Shown: one piece after another, positions 61,362 through 64,000 of the stretch
How the letters are laid out: each line of letters begins with the position of its first letter
Numbering within the stretch: position 1 is the stretch's first letter
NCBI GenBank assembly: GCA_027485695.1
Contig: JAIXQO010000007.1
Span: 62,001 to 126,000 of the forward strand
DNA length: 64,000 bases
From: Pseudomonadota bacterium
GTDB taxonomy: Bacteria > Bdellovibrionota > UBA1018
Direction of reading: 5' to 3'
Notes under the pieces: generated by a model
Told to the model about the DNA's origin: nothing
Database searches by the model: none
The model's input: only the letters and a program-made list of their open reading frames with translations
Program-made: the position numbers and the translations under genes

Positions 61362-62141
61362 TTAACGGGCGACGCCTGATTCGCTCTCGCGGATGAATTT
61401 CACAAACTGCGCGACCTCAGCGAGATCGCCGTATTGAGATTCGATCTCGAGTAGGCACTGTTCTTTCTGAACATCCGGGCGACTCCAGAGTTTGATCGCT
61501 TCGTTGATCTTCGTGATGGTCTCGGCGGAAAATCCGCGACGACGAAGGCCAACAATATTGGCACCACGAATGGCAATCGGACGGCCACCGAGTGCGATAC
61601 AATAAAGTGGTACGTCTTTTTCGACGGCGCTCTGTCCGCCTAGGTATGCATGAGAACCGATGCGAACAAACTGACCGACGCCACTCTGACCGCCGAGCGT
61701 CACGTAGTCGCCCAACGTCACGTGCCCAGCAAGGCCTGAAGAATTCGCCAAGATGCAGTGATTGCCGATGATACTGTCATGCCCCATATGCACATAGGCC
61801 ATGAGGAGATTGTCGTCACCCATACGGGTGATCCCCCCGCCTTGCACAGTACCCAAATTCAGAGTCACGCTCTCTCGAATTGTATTGCGATTACCAATGA
61901 GGAGCTCAGTTTTCTCGCCTTTGTATTTCAAATCTTGAGGGACCGCTCCAATGACGGAGAACGGAAAAAACACGTTGTCTTCGCCAATGGTGGTCCAGCC
62001 ATCGAGCACTACGTGGGAAATCAAACGAGTGCCTTTGCCGATGACTACGTTCGGGCCGACCGTACACCAAGGACCGATTTCGACGCTGGGGTCGATTTTC
62101 GCGTCAGGACTTACGATCGCGGTCGAATGGATTCGGCTCAT
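61362..62141 (-). CDS. lpxA: UDP-GlcNAc O-acyltransferase LpxA
   Basis: 259 residues of left-handed beta-helix hexapeptide repeats (for example VEIGPWCTVGPNVVIGKG) with the catalytic histidine region AYVHMGHDSIIGNHC and the GLRRRGFSAETI C-terminal helix start. First enzyme of lipid A synthesis. Its ATG overlaps the fabZ stop by 4 bp. Confidence 0.96.
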   Translation of the reverse strand: MSRIHSTAIVSPDAKIDPSVEIGPWCTVGPNVVIGKGTRLISHVVLDGWTTIGEDNVFFPFSVIGAVPQDLKYKGEKTELLIGNRNTIRESVTLNLGTVQGGGITRMGDDNLLMAYVHMGHDSIIGNHCILANSSGLAGHVTLGDYVTLGGQSGVGQFVRIGSHAYLGGQSAVEKDVPLYCIALGGRPIAIRGANIVGLRRRGFSAETITKINEAIKLWSRPDVQKEQCLLEIESQYGDLAEVAQFVKFIRESESGVAR

Positions 62142-62653
62142 ACTGACTTCTCCCCTTCCACAGAAAACGAAATTTGCGCCATCAGCTCTGTCTCACAAAC
62201 AACTTTATCGTCCACATACGCTTTGGCATCGAATACCCAAATGGACGTCCGCGCTTTTTTCACCACAGCCTCTAGCACCAGGCGATCACCTGGCACTACT
62301 GGGCGACGAAATTTCACGTCATTCATGCCGACGAGCGCGACTTGAAACGAGGTCTTTTGCGGTTGAACTTGAATTCCCGGATAGAGAGTAAAACAAGCGG
62401 TCTGAGCGAGCGCCTCCAGTGTCATCACTCCTGGAAAAATGGAGCGACTTGGAAAATGCCCCTGAAACACGCTCTCGTTTTGCGAGATCATCTTCACGGC
62501 GACGATCTTGGATCCAACCTTGGATTCATTGCCGGCAAGATTGACCACGTCACCTTTGACGTCCATTTCAATCACTCGGTCGATCATTAAAAATGGAAAA
62601 CGGTGCGGAAGAAAATTACGGACCTCATCAGCTCCGATCGGCATCGTCGTCAT
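62138..62653 (-). CDS. fabZ: 3-hydroxyacyl-ACP dehydratase FabZ
   Basis: About 171 residues, hot-dog fold. LPHRFPFLMID and GHFPSRSIFPGVMTLEALAQ carry the catalytic His and Glu. It supplies unsaturated acyl-ACP and shares 3-hydroxyacyl substrates with LpxA and LpxD. ATG at 62653, or 62644, overlapping lpxD by 17-26 bp; a longer upstream reading is the lpxD antiframe. Confidence 0.95.
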   Translation of the reverse strand: MTTMPIGADEVRNFLPHRFPFLMIDRVIEMDVKGDVVNLAGNESKVGSKIVAVKMISQNESVFQGHFPSRSIFPGVMTLEALAQTACFTLYPGIQVQPQKTSFQVALVGMNDVKFRRPVVPGDRLVLEAVVKKARTSIWVFDAKAYVDDKVVCETELMAQISFSVEGEKSV

Positions 62654-63803
62654 GGTTCGTACCCTTTCTTGTGCCGTCTTTGTTCCCGGCGCGTTTCTTT
62701 TTGTTAGAGTCGTAGTCGTCAAGCATGCGCTGTAAGAGCGCTTGCAAACGAAAATGAGCGCGAGGTTCACGCTGAGGAATTCCGAATGCGCTTCCGCCGA
62801 CGGGCACTTCGCGTGCGATCTGAGTCATGGCTCCGACTTTCGCGTAGTCACTGACATGAGCGCCGACTCCGGACATGCCACCGATGTAGGCGAATTTACC
62901 GATCGTTGCCCCACCGATTAAACACACGGCACCACAAAGGATCGAACCTTCATCAACCGCACAGTTGTGACCAATGTGGCAGTGATTATCGATTTTGACT
63001 TTGGACCCAATCGTCGTGTCCCCGAATGTTCCACGATCGATGAGACTACCGGCACCGATTTCAACGTCGTCTCCTAGGACCACTCGTCCCATATGATAGA
63101 TTTTTTGATGATTGACCGGCTTACCGTCGACGATCACGGGAGCGTATCCGAAACCGTCCGCGCCTAGTACGACGCCCGCATGGAGCCGAGTCCGCTCACC
63201 CATGACCGTATCTTCGTAAATGACGACTCGAGGAAAAAGCACCGAGTGCGCGCCGACTTTGGCGCGTGGGCCGATATAAACCGACGGATAGAGCACGACG
63301 CCGTCGCCGATGACGGCGTCTTTTTCGACCACGACGTTTGCGTCTATTCGGAGACCTTTGCCAAGCTTCGCGCTCGGGTGAATGACCGCACTCGCATGAA
63401 TTTCACTGTCCATACGATCTTCGACCGGATGAACGACGGTGGATCGCTCGAGCGCGACTTTGCCCGAGATCACTGCCATTGCGAAGTAAGGATCTTTTGC
63501 AGAAACGATGACGGTCGATTTCAGAAGTGGAAGCCCACTTGCAAGAAGTGGCGCTGCGAATGGCTCTCCGATCAGAAGCACCGAGGGCTTCGCGAACGGA
63601 ATTTCGTCCATATACTCCTTGGAAAAGAAAAACGCGATGTCACCGTCACGCGACTCCTTGAGCGGTGCCGCGCGCCCGAACTGAACGCCCAGACCACCGT
63701 CTCTTTGATCGGCAGCGTGAACGACTTTGGAACCCGGAACCCAAGACAGGAGTTCAGATACGGAGTGCACTCGCGTTCTCCCTTTCAGAGCGTCTAAATT
63801 CAC
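62628..63803 (-). CDS. lpxD: UDP-3-O-acylglucosamine N-acyltransferase LpxD
   Basis: 391 residues: N-terminal uridine-binding domain (about 35-125), hexapeptide beta-helix (about 135-330) with KIDNHCHIGHNC (catalytic His), and a C-terminal helix. The last 25 residues (KKKRAGNKDGTRKG) are an unusually basic, acidic-ended tail. GTG start overlaps the upstream skp stop by 4 bp. Confidence 0.95.
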   Translation of the reverse strand: MNLDALKGRTRVHSVSELLSWVPGSKVVHAADQRDGGLGVQFGRAAPLKESRDGDIAFFFSKEYMDEIPFAKPSVLLIGEPFAAPLLASGLPLLKSTVIVSAKDPYFAMAVISGKVALERSTVVHPVEDRMDSEIHASAVIHPSAKLGKGLRIDANVVVEKDAVIGDGVVLYPSVYIGPRAKVGAHSVLFPRVVIYEDTVMGERTRLHAGVVLGADGFGYAPVIVDGKPVNHQKIYHMGRVVLGDDVEIGAGSLIDRGTFGDTTIGSKVKIDNHCHIGHNCAVDEGSILCGAVCLIGGATIGKFAYIGGMSGVGAHVSDYAKVGAMTQIAREVPVGGSAFGIPQREPRAHFRLQALLQRMLDDYDSNKKKRAGNKDGTRKGTNHDDDADRS

Positions 63804-64000
63804 TTATACTTCGCGTTGTACGCGTTGACGACTTCCTGCGTGAGATCGAGGCTATCTTGAGCAAAGAGCACCGTATTTTCGTTCTTATCGACAATGATCG
63901 CGAACGTTTTCTTGGTTGCGACTTCTTTGATCATATCACGGAGATTCTTCAGGATCGGCGCGGTGAGTTCTGCTTCTTTCTGCTGAATCTCGCCTTGGGA
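63800..64000 (-). CDS. skp: Periplasmic chaperone Skp/OmpH (partial, 5' part outside window)
   Basis: The last 66 codons of a minus-strand gene that continues past the window end. The readable part (IQQKEAELTAPILKNLRDMI, then KTFAIIVDKNENTVLFAQDSLDLTQEV) matches the C-terminal tentacle end and last beta strand of Skp/OmpH. In many diderms skp sits between bamA and lpxD, and this order agrees. Confidence 0.85.
   Translation of the reverse strand, partial: SQGEIQQKEAELTAPILKNLRDMIKEVATKKTFAIIVDKNENTVLFAQDSLDLTQEVVNAYNAKYK

Noticed and set aside
1..64000. tRNA, rRNA, CRISPR array, IS element or prophage
   Set aside because: None of the expected repeats, cloverleaf ends, transposase motifs or phage genes were seen on reading both strands; short RNAs could still be missed without a covariance search.

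Overview
The window looks like a chromosomal stretch of a Gram-negative (diderm) bacterium, most likely a member of the Bdellovibrionota or a close deltaproteobacterial-type relative. The basis is the mix of families: a Bd3614-like deaminase behind dprA, a DUF4911 protein in front of tldD, the LpoB/COG3014 lipoprotein pair, an Acidithiobacillus-type glutamate-cysteine ligase, tandem ArsA-like ATPases, many lipoproteins and exported beta-barrels, and a complete lipid A gene run. Base composition is moderate and fairly even (about half G+C by eye). I see no rRNA, tRNA, IS element, prophage or CRISPR array. The assignment is an inference from gene content, not from a marker-gene comparison.

Layout. 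1-3.7 kb: a CpaF/TadA-type secretion ATPase (5' end probably outside the window), a convergent TadC-like membrane protein, tldD and a DUF4911 gene. 3.75-3.87 kb: a 22-bp perfect inverted repeat whose two arms each hold the -35 of outward-facing promoters. 3.9-9.1 kb: a YbgF-like lipoprotein, a LysM protein, dprA overlapped by a deaminase gene, and ddl. 9.3-15 kb: glutamate dehydrogenase, an exported protein, and a membrane histidine kinase with an NtrC-like regulator whose AAA+ domain has lost its catalytic motifs. 15-17 kb: a flagellin gene with a six-codon leader ORF, and a divergent lipoprotein gene with a sigma-28-like promoter. 17-25 kb: trmB, an exported glutathione peroxidase, ctaA, a 50-residue membrane protein, outer-membrane barrels, a COG3014 lipoprotein and lpoB. 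25-32 kb: two tandem ArsA/Get3-like ATPases with a TPR protein, gshA and a trans-sulfuration enzyme. 32-39 kb: signalling genes (SpoIIE-type phosphatase, HD-GYP, PhoB-like regulator, Ser/Thr kinase). 39-45.7 kb: mpl, a serine hydrolase, an FAD oxidoreductase, a Csd6-like L,D-transpeptidase-fold protein, a DPM1-type glycosyltransferase and ssb. 45.7-55 kb: an Rsm22-like protein, exported proteins including two with zincin motifs, rsmB, sppA, rpsA. 55-64 kb: a tightly overlapping minus-strand lipid A/LPS operon: skp, lpxD, fabZ, lpxA, lpxB, lpxK, an LpxL-type acyltransferase, a DUF3108 lipoprotein, a GT9 and a GT4 glycosyltransferase.

Common themes are the cell envelope (lipid A, peptidoglycan precursor and recycling enzymes, lipoproteins, barrels), signalling, and thiol/redox metabolism (cystathionine enzyme and gshA, plus a periplasmic glutathione peroxidase). 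The most unusual items are the mirrored promoter repeat at 3.8 kb, the dprA-deaminase overlap, the ATPase-dead NtrC-like protein, the complementary degeneration of the two ArsA-like ATPases, and several very small ORFs with good ribosome binding sites.
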